Assembly: GCA_963844635.1 (NCBI GenBank)
Contig: CAWJPD010000012.1
Coordinates: 19,117 to 83,116 of the forward strand
Direction: 5' to 3'
Origin: JAJPKK01 sp963844635
GTDB lineage: Bacteria > Pseudomonadota > Alphaproteobacteria > Rhizobiales > Xanthobacteraceae
DNA length: 64,000 nucleotides
Shown: positions 42,508 to 52,863 of the stretch, piece after piece
How positions within the stretch are numbered: position 1 is the first letter of the stretch
Layout: each line of letters starts with the position of its first letter
Program-made: the position numbers and the translations under genes
The notes under the pieces: generated by a model
What the model was told of the DNA's origin: nothing
Database searches by the model: none
Seen by the model: the letters and a program-made list of their open reading frames with translations, nothing else

Positions 42508-45500
42508 GCGTCTCGTCGCCGTTCATCCACCGGCCGATCGCAACGTCCCTGCTGGCGTCGCGGTGATGCTTGGCGGCATTCTCGGCTATGCGCTGCTGCC
42601 GGTCGCGTCGCTGCCGCAGGTCGATTTCCCGACCATTCAGGTCACGACCCAGCTCCCGGCGCCAATGCCGAGACGATCGCCTCGCTGGTCACGGCGCCGC
42701 TCGAACGTCAGTTCGGCCAGATCCCGGCGCTGGCGACGATGACATCGTCGAGTTCCTTCGGGATCAGCCAGATCACGCTGCAATTCGATCTCGAACCGCG
42801 ACATCGATGCGCGCCGCGCAGGACGTGCAGTCCGCGATCAATGCGGCGGGCGTCGACGCTGCCACGCAATCTTCCCTATCCGCCGGTCTACTCCAAGGTG
42901 AATCCGGCCGACGCGCCGGTCGTCACGCTCGCGCTGACCTCGCCGACCATTTCGCTGCGGCAGATGAGCGACCTCGCCGACACCATGCATCGCCCAGCGG
43001 CTCAGCGAGGTGACCGGCGTCGGCCATGTCTCGGTGCAGGGCGGCTTGAAGCCGGCGATCCGCATCCAGGCCGATCTGGCGCGGCTCGCCGCCTACGGCA
43101 TCGCGCTCGAGGATTTGCGCGCCGCGATCGTCGCGCGCCAATGTCGCCGGGCCCAAAGGGCTCGCTCGACGGCTCCCAGCAATCCTACACGATCGCCGCC
43201 AACGACCAGATCACCGGCGTCGACAGCCTATCGCGACCCTGATCATCGCCTACCGCAACGGCGCGCCGGTGATGCTCGGCGATGTCGCCAACGTCATCGA
43301 CGGGCTGGAGAACAGCAAGGTCGGCGGCTGGTACCAGGATCGGCCGGCCGTCATCATCGACATCCAGCGCCAGCCCGGCGCCAATGTGATCGAGACGGTG
43401 CGGCGGATCGGCAACGAACTGCCGCGCTTGCAGCGCGCCATGCCGAGCGGCGATCAGCCTTGTCCGTCGTGCAGGACCGCACCGGGACGATCCGCGCCTC
43501 GGTGCACGACGTGCAGTTCACGCTGTTGCTCAGCGTCGTCCTGGTCGTGCTGGTGGTGTTCATATTCCTGCGCACCATGCGCGCCACGATCATCGCCGGC
43601 GTCGCGCTGCCGCTGTCGCTGATCGCGACGTTCGGCGGTGATGTGGTTCTGCGGCTTCTGCCTCGACAACCTCTCGCTGATGGCGCTGACCATCGGCACC
43701 GGCTTCGTCGTCGACGATGCCATCGTCATGATCGAGAACATCGTCCGCCACATCGAGGACGGCGAAGAGCCGTTCGCGGCGGCGCTGCGGCGGCGCCAAG
43801 GAGATCGGCTTCACGGTGATTTCGCTGACGGTGTCGCTGATCGCGGTGTTCATTCCGCTGCTGTTCATGACCGGCATTGTCGGCCGCATGTTCCGCGAAT
43901 TCGCGCTGACGCTCGACCATCGCGGTGGTCGCCTCGGCAGCGGTTTCGCTGACGCTGACGCCGATGATGTGCAGCCGACTGCTGCGCCCCGAGGTCGCGG
44001 CCGGCAGCAGTAACCGGCTGACCCGCTGGCTCAACGGCATGGTCGATCGCGCCGTCGATGGCTACCAGACGAGCCTGGAATGGGTGCTGCGCCATGACCG
44101 CTGCGACGCTTGCGGCGACGCTCGCGACGCTTGCGGCGACGATCTGGCTCTACGTCATCGTGCCCAAGGGATTTCTGCCGGTCCAGGACACCGGCCTGAT
44201 CACCGCGGTGACCGAAGCCGGCCCGGAAGTGTCCTTTGCCGAGATGCAGCGCTTGCAGCAAAGCGTGGTCGACTGCGATCCGCGCCGATCCCGATGTGAT
44301 CGGCGTCGTCTCGGTGGTCGGCGTGACCCCGATCGAATCCGACGCCCAATGCCGGCCGCCTCGCGATCACGCTGCAAGTCCGCGCGACGAGCGCGCGAGC
44401 TTCGTCACCGGCGTCATCGAGCGGCTGAAGCGGGCGGTCGCGCGGCATCCCGGGCATGACGTTTATTTCCAGCCGGTGCAGGACATCCAGATCGGCACCC
44501 GTTCGGCGCGCGCGCTGTATCAGTACACGCTCTCCGGCACCGAGGCGGCCGTGGTCGACCGCTGGGCCGATGCACTGGTCGAGCGGCTGCGCAGCGAGCC
44601 GCTGCTGCGCGAAGTCGCCTCCGAAGCGCAGGACGGCGGACTGCGGGTCGACATCAACGTCGACCGCGAAAAGGCCGGCCGGCTCGGCGTCTCGATGCAG
44701 GCGGTCAGCGACACGCTGAACGATGCCTTCGGCCAGCGCCAGATTTCGACGATCTTCGGCCAGGCCAACCAGTACCGCGTCATTCTCGAAGCGATGCCGG
44801 AATATCAGCGCGACCCCAGCACGCTGTCCAAGCTCTATCTGCCCGGCCGGCAGTTCGACGTTGCAGGCAACTTTATCCAGTTCGACATCAAGCAGCGCGT
44901 TCCTGCCCACCAGTTCGAGCAATCTCGTCCCGCTCAGCGTCGGTCGCCTCTGTCGCGCGCACCACGGCGCCGCTCGCCATCATGCACCAGGACCAGTTCC
45001 CGGCGGTGACGATCAGCTTCAATCTCGCGCCCGACGCATCGCTGGGCGAAGCGGTCGCCGCCATTGCCGCCGCCGAGGCCGACATCGACATGCCGGCATC
45101 GGTGAGCGGGAGCTTATGCTGGCGACGCCGCCGAGTTCGCGAACTCGCTTGCCGGCGAGCCGTGGCTGATCCTTGCCGCGGTGGTGACCATCTACATCGT
45201 GCTCGGCATGCTCTATGAAAGCTTCATCCACCCACTGACCATCCTGTCGACGCTGCCCTCCGCCGGTGTCGGCGCGCTTGCCGCGCTGATGCTGTTCGGC
45301 CAGGACCTTTCGATCATCGCACTGATCGGCATCGTGCTGCTGATGGGCATCGTCAAAAAGAATGCGATCATGATGATCGACTTTGCGCTCGATGCCGAAC
45401 GCAGCGAAGGATTGTCCCCGCGCGATGCCATCATCGACGCTTGCCTGCTGCGCTTTCGACCGATCATGATGACGACGCTCGCCGCGCTGTTCGGCGCGTT

Positions 45501-45697
45501 GCCGCTCGCGATCGAGCGCGGCACCGGCTCCGAGCTGCGCTTTCCTCTCGGCATCACCATCGTCGGCGGGCTGCTGCTCAGCCAGCTTCTGACGCTCTAC
45601 ACGACGCCGGTCATCTATCTGTTTCTGGATCGGCTGCATCACCGGATGGCAGGACCCGCGCGACCGCGCGAGCCCCCTGGGTGTCGGAGCCGACTGA
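42504..45697 (+). CDS. MdtB-like RND efflux pump, many frame breaks
   Basis: Begins MSVSSPFIHRPIATSLLA at 42504, the usual MdtB/MdtC opening, then LPQVDFPTIQVTTQLPG-type residues. TM4 reads GFVVDDAIVMIENIVRH with both relay aspartates; TM10 reads IVKKNAIMMIDFALD with the lysine kept, unlike the twin pumps at 20-26 kb. At least ten single-base shifts are spread from 42570 to about 45690, and the 3' end (TGA at 45695-45697) assumes one more. The pump pattern is otherwise continuous, which argues for sequence errors. No MdtC partner or OMF follows. Confidence 0.8.
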
Positions 45698-45776
45698 ACG
45701 AATGCGCACAGTCGCTTCGCCGCTTCGCCGCGACGCGCGATGCGGCGACCGTACACGGCTCACACGGGAGATCGCC

Positions 45777-46778
45777 ATGGCAGGTTTCGCATTGTCACGT
45801 CGGGTTCGGGCGGCCTGCCTTTTCACGGCCGCGATATTCTTTGGCGCAGCCGGGCACCCGGCGGCCCAGAGCGGTTCGGCCGGCAGCTATCCAGTCAAGC
45901 CGGTCAAGATCGTGGTCGGCTTCGCGGCGGGTGGCGGCAATGACATCATCGCGCGGATTGTCGGCCAAAAGCTTCAGGACGATCTCGGCCAGCCAGTGAT
46001 CATCGAGAACCGCGTTGGCGCCGGCGGCAGTGTTGCGGCCCTCGCCGTGATGGCAGCGCCCGCGGATGGCTATACGCTATTGATCGGGGCGAGCGGCGCG
46101 ATGAGCATCATTCCGGCGATCTCGGTCAAGCCGCCCTACGACACGCTCAGAGAGTTTGCGCCAGTGTCTGAGCTTGCCTCTTTCCCGCTGATCCTGTCGG
46201 TCAATCCCGCGAGCCCCGCGCATAACGTACAGGAGCTCGTCGGCTGGCTGAAAGCAAATCCCGACAAGGCGAACTACGCCACCGCCTCCTTCGCCTTCAC
46301 GCTGGCGACGGAGCTTTTCAAGCTGCGCAGCGGAGCGCCCGGCACCGCGATCCCCTACAAGAGCAGCAACGAGTCCCTTGTCAGCGTAATCGGCAAGCAA
46401 TCGGTATTTGCGATCGCCGATCCGCCGCCGACGACACCGCAGGTCAAGGGCGGGCAGCTTCGCGCCCTCGCGGTGACGGCCGATCAGCGGCTCGAAGAAT
46501 TGCCCGATGTGCCGACCATGGCCGAAGCCGGCGTGCCCGGGGTCGTCGTCGGCCTGTGGAGCGGGGTCTTCGTGCGCGCCGGGACGGCACCCGCCATCAT
46601 CGGCCGACTGGAGGGCGAACTTCGCAAGATCATGCAGATGGCCGACGTGAAGGACAAGTTCAAGCAGATGGCGACCCCGACGGTCGGCAGTACCGCCGCG
46701 GAATTCGCCCGCCACATCGAAGCGGAAACCAGGATGTGGGCCGAGGTGGGGCGCGCCGCCAATGTGCGGATCGAGTAG
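45777..46778 (+). CDS. TctC/Bug-family tripartite tricarboxylate transporter binding protein
   Basis: A 333-residue periplasmic solute receptor. The start at 45777 follows GGGAGA. Signal peptide about residues 1-31, then YPVKPVKIVVGFAAGGGNDI (family opening), GQPVIIENRVGAGGSVAA, ADGYTLLIGASG, and the C-terminal LRALAVTADQRLEELPDVPT and WAEVGRAANVRIE. Such proteins bind carboxylates (citrate, aromatic or nicotinic acids). The membrane partners TctA/TctB are absent here, a common state in these genomes. It converges on the UbiD gene across a family B repeat. Confidence 0.92.
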   Translation: MAGFALSRRVRAACLFTAAIFFGAAGHPAAQSGSAGSYPVKPVKIVVGFAAGGGNDIIARIVGQKLQDDLGQPVIIENRVGAGGSVAALAVMAAPADGYTLLIGASGAMSIIPAISVKPPYDTLREFAPVSELASFPLILSVNPASPAHNVQELVGWLKANPDKANYATASFAFTLATELFKLRSGAPGTAIPYKSSNESLVSVIGKQSVFAIADPPPTTPQVKGGQLRALAVTADQRLEELPDVPTMAEAGVPGVVVGLWSGVFVRAGTAPAIIGRLEGELRKIMQMADVKDKFKQMATPTVGSTAAEFARHIEAETRMWAEVGRAANVRIE

Positions 46779-46832
46779 GTCTGCCTCGCCAAAGGGTGCT
46801 GCTGGTTCGTCGCATACGTCTGTCTCACATGC

Positions 46833-46975
46833 TGTCATCGCCCGGCTTGACCGGGCGATCCAGTAACCACCGAATTCGCGTTTCGCCGGGGGGGATAGCG
46901 ATCCCTAAGACGGCTTATCGCTCTCAATTCCATGCCGGGGAGTACTGGACCGCCCGGTCAAGCCGGGCGGTGACA
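46833..46975. repeat. Family B palindromic repeat, copy 5
   Basis: TGTCATCGCCCGGCTTGACC ... TACTGGACCGCCCGGTCAAG ... GGTGACA: both arms keep the canonical short loop. It lies between the convergent TctC and UbiD genes, about 55 nt after TctC's stop. Confidence 0.85.
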
Positions 46976-47013
46976 GGTGGGTGGGAAGCGCGTCGTTCCG
47001 AACAGCCAATTAC

Positions 47014-48498
47014 CTATGGCGGCAGCCGCTGCAAGACATCCGCGAATTTTGCGCTGACCTTGGCGATGAGTTCGGGCGTCGCGCGCGCCACGGTCGGGAA
47101 ATCCTTGAGCCGTTCGAACGGCCGGCACGCATCGATGATGGCGCGCGAATTGGTCGAGCTCGCCGTGTCGAGCAGCGGATCGAGCGGCGTCGACCAGGCG
47201 CGGCGGAAAAACTCGATGTCCTCGGCGGGATCGCAACGGGTGCAAACCGCCCACATCACGTCGAAAATGTCGGTCGGGTCGATGTCATCGTCGACCACCG
47301 CGACGAAGCGGCCAAGATAGGACCCCGACTGGCTCGATGCGGCGAGCATCGCCGCCTGCCGCGCATGGCCCGGATAGGCTTGGCGGATCGCGATAACGTT
47401 GAACATGCGGGCGCCGCCGAATTCGTGGCACCACACCCCAGCCACGCCTGAAAGGCCGGCGCGCTCGACTTCGTCCCAGATCATGCCCGCTTTCATCACG
47501 CATTTGCTGAATGAGAAATCGGACGGCGGCCGCATCGGCGACGCGATCGCAAGGATGGGATCATTGCGGTGATAGACGCGGCGCACGCGCACCACCGGCT
47601 GCTCGCTCGGGCTCGAAGCATAGTATCCGGTGAATTCGCCGAACGGCCCTTCGCGCGCGGTATCGTCGGCGGTCATGTCCCCTTCGATGACGATCTCGGC
47701 GCCGGCGGGCATCGGCAGCCCGAACAGTTCGCTTTCGACCACATCGCAGGGCACGCCGCGATGGCCACCCGCATACTCATATTCCGACAGGCCGAATTTC
47801 AATTCGTTGCCGCCGGCAAGGAAAAGCAGCGGATCGTGACCGCAGCTGATCAGCACCGGGCACGGTTTCCCTGCGCGAAAGTATTTTTCCCGGATCTGGC
47901 GTCCGTGTTTGCCGGGCGACATCCATAAGCTGACCCGGTCTTTACTCTGCACCATGGCGCGATAGGTCGCGGCGTTGACCCAGTTCTCTTCGGGATCGCG
48001 CATGATGACGAGGTCGTCGGTTCCGATGTAGCGGCCGCCGTCGAGCTCGTGCAAGCGCGGCACCGGGAACTTGAACAGGTCGATGGCGTCACCACGGTCG
48101 ATGTTTTCCGTGACGGCGCCGCTGTTGACGACGCGCGGCGGCAGCCCGCGATGCGTCTTCATGCGGTCGCGATAGGAGCGCACCACATCGAGCGGGTGCT
48201 TCGGCTCGGGAAGGCCGAGCGTGATGGCAAGCCGCTTGGAGGAATTCGTTGCGCCGGACAACAGGCGCATGGCGGCCGGGTAACCAGGCACGGCGTCGAA
48301 CAGGACCGCCGGCGGCTCAGGACGCGAATGACAGACGATCTCGGCGAGGGTCCCGATTTCGAGGTCCCACGCGGCGCCGCTGATGCGGAAAAGTTCCCCG
48401 GCGGCTTCGATGCGATCAACGAACTCGCGCAGATCGTTGTGGGGTCGATCGCCGCCGTCGCGGATACGGGGGGGATCGGGTTGCGTGGAATCGAGCAT
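47014..48498 (-). CDS. UbiD-family prenyl-FMN decarboxylase 1
   Basis: A 494-residue protein of the UbiD family, which removes or adds carboxyl groups on aromatic or unsaturated acids using prenylated FMN. I chose 48498 because TGAGGG is 7 nt upstream; ATG 48504 is the alternative. Visible: ENWVNAATYRAMVQSKDR, SPGKHGRQI, the ExxxxE acid pair in REGPFGEFTGYY, and VVDDDIDPTDIFDVMWA near the C terminus. No ubiX is near. It is divergent from a DUF3311-symporter pair, so uptake and decarboxylation of one acid may be linked; that is inference. Confidence 0.9.
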   Translation of the reverse strand: MLDSTQPDPPRIRDGGDRPHNDLREFVDRIEAAGELFRISGAAWDLEIGTLAEIVCHSRPEPPAVLFDAVPGYPAAMRLLSGATNSSKRLAITLGLPEPKHPLDVVRSYRDRMKTHRGLPPRVVNSGAVTENIDRGDAIDLFKFPVPRLHELDGGRYIGTDDLVIMRDPEENWVNAATYRAMVQSKDRVSLWMSPGKHGRQIREKYFRAGKPCPVLISCGHDPLLFLAGGNELKFGLSEYEYAGGHRGVPCDVVESELFGLPMPAGAEIVIEGDMTADDTAREGPFGEFTGYYASSPSEQPVVRVRRVYHRNDPILAIASPMRPPSDFSFSKCVMKAGMIWDEVERAGLSGVAGVWCHEFGGARMFNVIAIRQAYPGHARQAAMLAASSQSGSYLGRFVAVVDDDIDPTDIFDVMWAVCTRCDPAEDIEFFRRAWSTPLDPLLDTASSTNSRAIIDACRPFERLKDFPTVARATPELIAKVSAKFADVLQRLPP

Positions 48499-48510
48499 GA
48501 GCATCCCTCA

Positions 48511-48610
48511 GCGCATGATCCCGAAAACTTGCAGACTTCTCGGACAAGATCATACGCAAATCAAAGGCAAACGGGCAGAAAGCGACTTAATCCGAACGCA
48601 TCCGCTCTAA
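48511..48610. repeat. Family A palindromic repeat, copy 7
   Basis: GCGCATGATC-CCGAAAACT-TGCAG-ACTTCTCGG-ACAA-GATCATACGC with tail to 48610. It lies immediately upstream of the UbiD 1 start, so it would be in or next to its promoter. The following ~300 nt up to 48916 hold GCCAAAATAA (48619-48628) and its inverse TTATTTTGGC (48691-48700), but no gene. Confidence 0.8.
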
Positions 48611-48916
48611 GGGCCCTCGCCAAAATAACGGCTCCGAGACTCGTCAGAACCGGCAGCCCGGTAAGGAGAAGGGACCTGCAACGGATTCAATTATTTTGGC
48701 GGTTACCCTATGTCTGAACCCGCCCATGTCTATCGCGGAATCGTGGGTTCGACCAGAAAACCGTCCGCAAGGCTCTCGGCCTGAGCTGAAGACATGCGTC
48801 GCCTTGTTCAAACCGATCCGCCGATTGACCCGGCAGCATTATCCGGTACGGTAAAGCCACTCGCGCCGATAACGAGAATTGCGGTGCGGCCAAGTCATAA
48901 AACAGGGAAGCGCCCA

Positions 48917-49153
48917 ATGGACGAGCTTTCGCCCCGCCCGCTTGGAGAACCGCGCGCCGGCTGGAGTTGGTGGAACCTGCTGTTGATCCTTCCCTTTATC
49001 GCCCTGCTCTGGGTTCCTTTCTATAATTTTGTCGATCCGATGCTTTGGGGCATTCCGTTCTTCTACTGGTATCAGTTCCTGTGGGTTTTCCTGACGTCCG
49101 GTCTGATCATCTTTGTCCATCATCGGACCAATTCGAATCGGTCCGGATTCTAA
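48917..49153 (+). CDS. DUF3311-like small membrane protein
   Basis: A 78-residue protein starting MDELSPRPLGEPRAGWSWW with two hydrophobic helices (about residues 19-38 and 47-70) and a basic tail. Size, topology and position directly before a sodium:solute symporter fit the DUF3311 family, thought to be a small partner of SSF transporters. Separated by 43 nt from the symporter gene and surely co-transcribed. Confidence 0.78.
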   Translation: MDELSPRPLGEPRAGWSWWNLLLILPFIALLWVPFYNFVDPMLWGIPFFYWYQFLWVFLTSGLIIFVHHRTNSNRSGF

Positions 49154-49196
49154 GCGCGACTTGCGGCTTCATGGGGCGAGGGAGCGGGAGGTCGAC

Positions 49197-50801
49197 ATGA
49201 ACTGGACTGCGATCATTGTATTCGTCGTCCTGTTTGGCGGGGTGACGGTGCTCGGTTTTCTCGCGGCGCGCTGGCGCCGCGGCGATCTTGACGAACTGAA
49301 CGAATGGGGCCTCGCCGGCCGTCGGTTTGGCACGATCATCGTCTGGTTCCTGCTCGGCGGCGATGCCTATACCGCGTATACCTTCATTGCGGTGCCGGCG
49401 CTCGTATACGGCCAAGGTGCAATCGGTTTCTTTGCCCTCCCTTACGCCACCATCATGTATCCGATGGTGTTTTTGGTCATCCCCCGCCTATGGTCGGTGG
49501 CCCACCGTCATAACTATATCACCGCCGGCGATTTCGTCGCCGGGCGTTATGGCAGCAAAGCGCTTGCGCTCGCCATCGCGGTTACCGGTATTCTGGCGAC
49601 CATGCCTTATATCGCGCTGCAGCTTGTCGGCCTTCAGGTGGTCATCGGCGCGATGGGCGTGGGGACCACCGGCATTTACAGCTACCTGCCGCTCATCATC
49701 GCTTTCCTCATTCTGGCGGCCTTCACGCATACCAGCGGCCTGCGAGCGCCCGCGATCATCGCGGTGGTCAAGGACATCCTGATCTACATTACGGTGATCG
49801 CGATGGTCATCGTCATTCCGATCGAAATCGGCGGCTACGGCAAACTGTTTGAGGCGGTACCAAAGGCGAAGCTGCTGCTGACGCCGCCGACGGCGACCAG
49901 TCTTGGCCAGTATTCGGCCTTTGCGAGCCTCGCGCTCGGCTCGGCTTTCGCGCTGTTCCTATATCCGCATACGCTCACTGGCGTTCTCAGCTCCAGCAGC
50001 CGCAATGTGATTCGGCGCAACGCCGCCTATCTGCCGGCCTATTCGTTCCTGCTCGGCCTTTTGGCGATGACAGGCTACATGGCGATCGCGATTGGCGTGG
50101 AAAAGCTTCCCGAGTTTGCGCCGCAATTCGCGCAGTATCATGCCAACTTTGCCGTGCCGGCGCTCATCCTGCATTCATTCCCCGACTGGTTTGCCGGAGT
50201 TGCCTTTGCCGCGATCGGCATCGGCGGTCTGGTGCCGGCGGCGATCATGTCGATCGCGGCCTCCAACCTGTTCACCCGCAACATCTACGCGCACTACATT
50301 CGACCGGACTGCTCGCCGAGACAGGAGGCGCGGAACGCCAAGCTGGCGTCCCGGCTGGTGATGCTGGGTGCTCTGTTGTTCGTGCTTCTGCTGCCGCTCG
50401 AATATGCCATTCAGCTGCAGCTGCTCGGCGGCATCTGGATCAGCCAGACGATTCCAGCCGTGGTTGTCGGTTTGTATACCGGCTGGTTCAACCCGTGGGC
50501 ACTGATGGCGGGCTGGGCCGTCGGTCTTGCGGCCGGGACCGGCATGGTGGTGGCGACCGATTTCCAGGCCGTGTACCCGCTCTCTGTCAATGGCCTGACA
50601 GTTTCGGGATATGCTGCACTTTACGCGCTCGGGCTCAACTTTGCGGCAAGCATCGTCTTGACGCCGGTGTTCAACATGATGCGCCAGAGTCGCGGCAAGG
50701 ATGAGACCCTGGCCTCTGATTATCATTTCGATCCCGCGAAGCCCGAACCTGAGAGGCTCGTCCCCGAGGCCGCGGTGGTGGTCGGAATGGCCGGTGAATA
50801 G
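49197..50801 (+). CDS. Sodium:solute symporter (SSF), monocarboxylate-type
   Basis: A 534-residue, 13-helix inner-membrane symporter. The start at 49197 has GGGAGG 7 nt upstream. Characteristic stretches: EWGLAGRRFGTIIVWFLLGG near the N terminus, HNYITAGDFVAGRYGSKAL (SSF signature region), TMPYIALQLVGL, and GIGGLVPAAIMSIAASNLFTRN (TM8 sodium-site segment with SIAASNL). With a DUF3311 partner it resembles MctP-like monocarboxylate carriers. The neighbouring UbiD suggests an organic acid substrate. Confidence 0.9.
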   Translation: MNWTAIIVFVVLFGGVTVLGFLAARWRRGDLDELNEWGLAGRRFGTIIVWFLLGGDAYTAYTFIAVPALVYGQGAIGFFALPYATIMYPMVFLVIPRLWSVAHRHNYITAGDFVAGRYGSKALALAIAVTGILATMPYIALQLVGLQVVIGAMGVGTTGIYSYLPLIIAFLILAAFTHTSGLRAPAIIAVVKDILIYITVIAMVIVIPIEIGGYGKLFEAVPKAKLLLTPPTATSLGQYSAFASLALGSAFALFLYPHTLTGVLSSSSRNVIRRNAAYLPAYSFLLGLLAMTGYMAIAIGVEKLPEFAPQFAQYHANFAVPALILHSFPDWFAGVAFAAIGIGGLVPAAIMSIAASNLFTRNIYAHYIRPDCSPRQEARNAKLASRLVMLGALLFVLLLPLEYAIQLQLLGGIWISQTIPAVVVGLYTGWFNPWALMAGWAVGLAAGTGMVVATDFQAVYPLSVNGLTVSGYAALYALGLNFAASIVLTPVFNMMRQSRGKDETLASDYHFDPAKPEPERLVPEAAVVVGMAGE

Positions 50802-50862
50802 CGTCCTGCAAGCTTGCAGGGCGGAGGCCTTGGTCTACAGCAAGTTTCGGTCAGATCGAATC

Positions 50863-51018
50863 GCGTAGGGCGGGTTAAGCGCCGATCCCTAGACTGCGAA
50901 ATAGCAGGTACAGTGGCAAGGCACGCAACCCGCCGATCCCATCCTGATTTGGCGGATTACGCGCCGAGGCCGAGTACGTCGAACCGCCTCACGCAGACGG
51001 TCGCTAATCCGCCCTACG
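50863..51018. repeat. Inverted repeat of the CGTAGGGCGGATTA type (family E)
   Basis: CGTAGGGCGGGTTA at 50863-50876 and TAATCCGCCCTACG at 51005-51018 are inverted with one mismatch. The interior is about 130 nt with no reading frame of note. Confidence 0.65.
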
Positions 51019-51089
51019 AAGGACGGTTCGATTTCACCGGAATTCTGCTGTAGTATCGACTATCAGAGGATAGTGCGTCAGAGGCTACC

Positions 51090-51238
51090 CACCCCCTCAC
51101 CCTCGAAAGCGCCCGCGTCGCGCGCGCTTCCTCTTTCCCTCTCCCCCTCCCGCAAAGCTTTGAGATTGTGCCGCTGGGCCCTGGCGGGAGGGGGAGAGGG
51201 TGGGAGGGCCGAAGGCCCGACCGGGTGAGGGGGAGGGC
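51090..51238. repeat. Family C GC-rich repeat, copy 2 (inverted relative to copy 1)
   Basis: CCCCCTCACCCTCGAAAGCG ... CAAAGCTTTGAG ... GGCGGGAGGGGGAGAGGGTG, then GGGCCGAAGGCCCG. It lies 45 nt beyond the stop codon of the GMC gene and after the family E repeat. Confidence 0.75.
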
Positions 51239-51283
51239 ATTACTCGATGGACCATTCTTCTATGATTCCAGGTACTAAACGCT

Positions 51284-52862
51284 TCAGCCGGCGATCGCAC
51301 TCCAGTTCGATGCCAAATGCTCGGCGCCGCGCAGCGAAAGCGCGAAGATCGTGTAGGTCGGGTTCGACGCGCCCGCGGTCGGGAACAGGCCGGGACCAGC
51401 GACATAAAGATTGGTGATTTCGTGGGTCTGACCAAAACTGTTGGTCACCGAGTTGTCGGTGCCTCTCCCCATGATGGTCCCGCCCATCAGATGGATGGTC
51501 GGCATCCCTTGTCCCTGCCAGACTTCCTGCGCGGCCGCCGCGTTCGCGATCTTGAGCTGCTCGTCGAGATTGGCCTTCCAGAGCGCTGCCTCGTTGTCGT
51601 CATAGCTGTGGATGATGCGCCCGAGCGGCATCCCGAACTCGTCCTTTTCGCTTCCGAGCTCGACGCGGTTCTCGATCTTGGGCTGCTCCTCACCGAACGC
51701 AGTGATGCGGGTGATGCCGCGCACTGCCCGCTTCATGAAGGCGGCCAGCTCCGGTCCGAACAGAATCCTGGCGCGCATTGGCGATGCCGCCGAGACCGCT
51801 CAGCTTCGATGCCGAGCCGGCGGTGATGAATGTCGAACCGAACGCGCCCCGATGAGAGGTCTTGCCATAGCGCTCATAGGACATGAACTGGGCGCCGGTG
51901 GTGCCCATGTGACTTTCCACGTCCTCGTCGAAAATCGCGTTCGTGCCCGACGCAAAGTGCGTCATGATGTATTTGCCGACGAGGCCATTTGAATTGGCAA
52001 GGCCGTTCGGATGGCGATCGGTCGCCGAGTTGAGGAGCAGCCGCGGGTTCTGCGCCGCCCAGGCGGCGAGCACGACGACGGCTGCCGGCTGGACCTGCTT
52101 TTCCCCTTCGCGGTCGTAATACTCGACACCGGTGACGCGGGAACCAGCTTGATTGGTGAGTACGCGGGTCACCGTGCTCCATCCACGCACCTCAGCCCCC
52201 GCCTTGCGCGCTTCGGCAAGGAAGGTGACGAGCGGGTTCGCGAGCGCGCCGATGGGACAGCCGACATGGCACCAGCCGTCATAGATGCAGGCGGCGCGGC
52301 CCTTGAACTCAACCGAATTCATGCCGACCGCGGCCGGCACCAGGCGGATGCCGTTCGCCTCGAAACCTTTGAGCCAGACCGTGCCGTTGCGGAACGTCTT
52401 CATCGGCGGCATCGGATAAGGCTTGCCCGAGGGGCGCCAAATTTCCTCGGCCGTGGCATCTCCGGAAACACCGATCTCCTCGGCGACGCGATCGTAGAAC
52501 GGCGCCACGTCCTCATAGGAGATCGGCCAGTCATGGGCGCGGCCGTGCTCGCTGCGGATGCGGTAATCGTTCGGCAGCAGGCGAGGGAAATTGGCGTAGT
52601 AGTGCAACGCCGCGCCGCCGACGCCCCAGCCGCCCTGCGCGCCCATGCTGACGAGGTTCTTGCCTTCCAGGATGAAGGGAGCGCCCGCCGGCTTGATCCG
52701 CCGGCCCCAGATATCCGACGAGATGAGATCGGACGTGTGCCAGTCCGGGCCGTTGTCGAGCAGCGCAACCTTCTTGCCGGCTTTCGCCAGCACCGCAGCA
52801 TAGGTCGATCCCGACGCGCCGGCGCCGACGATCACGACATCGAGTTTTTCTTGCGTAGCCAT
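51284..52862 (-). CDS. GMC-family FAD oxidoreductase (gluconate 2-dehydrogenase large-subunit type), one frame break
   Basis: About 525 residues. The start at 52862 has GAGGTGG upstream and lies one base after the subunit 3 stop. N-terminal FAD fold VVIVGAGASGSTYAAVLAKAG; GAQGGWGVGGAALHYYANFP; HVGCPIGALANP; C-terminal IHLMGGTIMGRG and LFPTAGASNPTYTIFALSLR with the GMC active-site Asn. One shift is needed near 51785, between ANARQ and RARILFGPELAAF. With the adjacent Tat-exported subunit 3 it should form a membrane-associated, periplasmic sugar/alcohol dehydrogenase; the cytochrome c subunit is not in the window. Confidence 0.87.
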
Positions 52863-52863
52863 G

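Noticed and set aside
42504..45697. Decayed MdtB-like pump as evidence for genome reduction
   Set aside because: Breaks are numerous but all of one base, the codons between them keep the family pattern, and similar breaks occur in essential genes.
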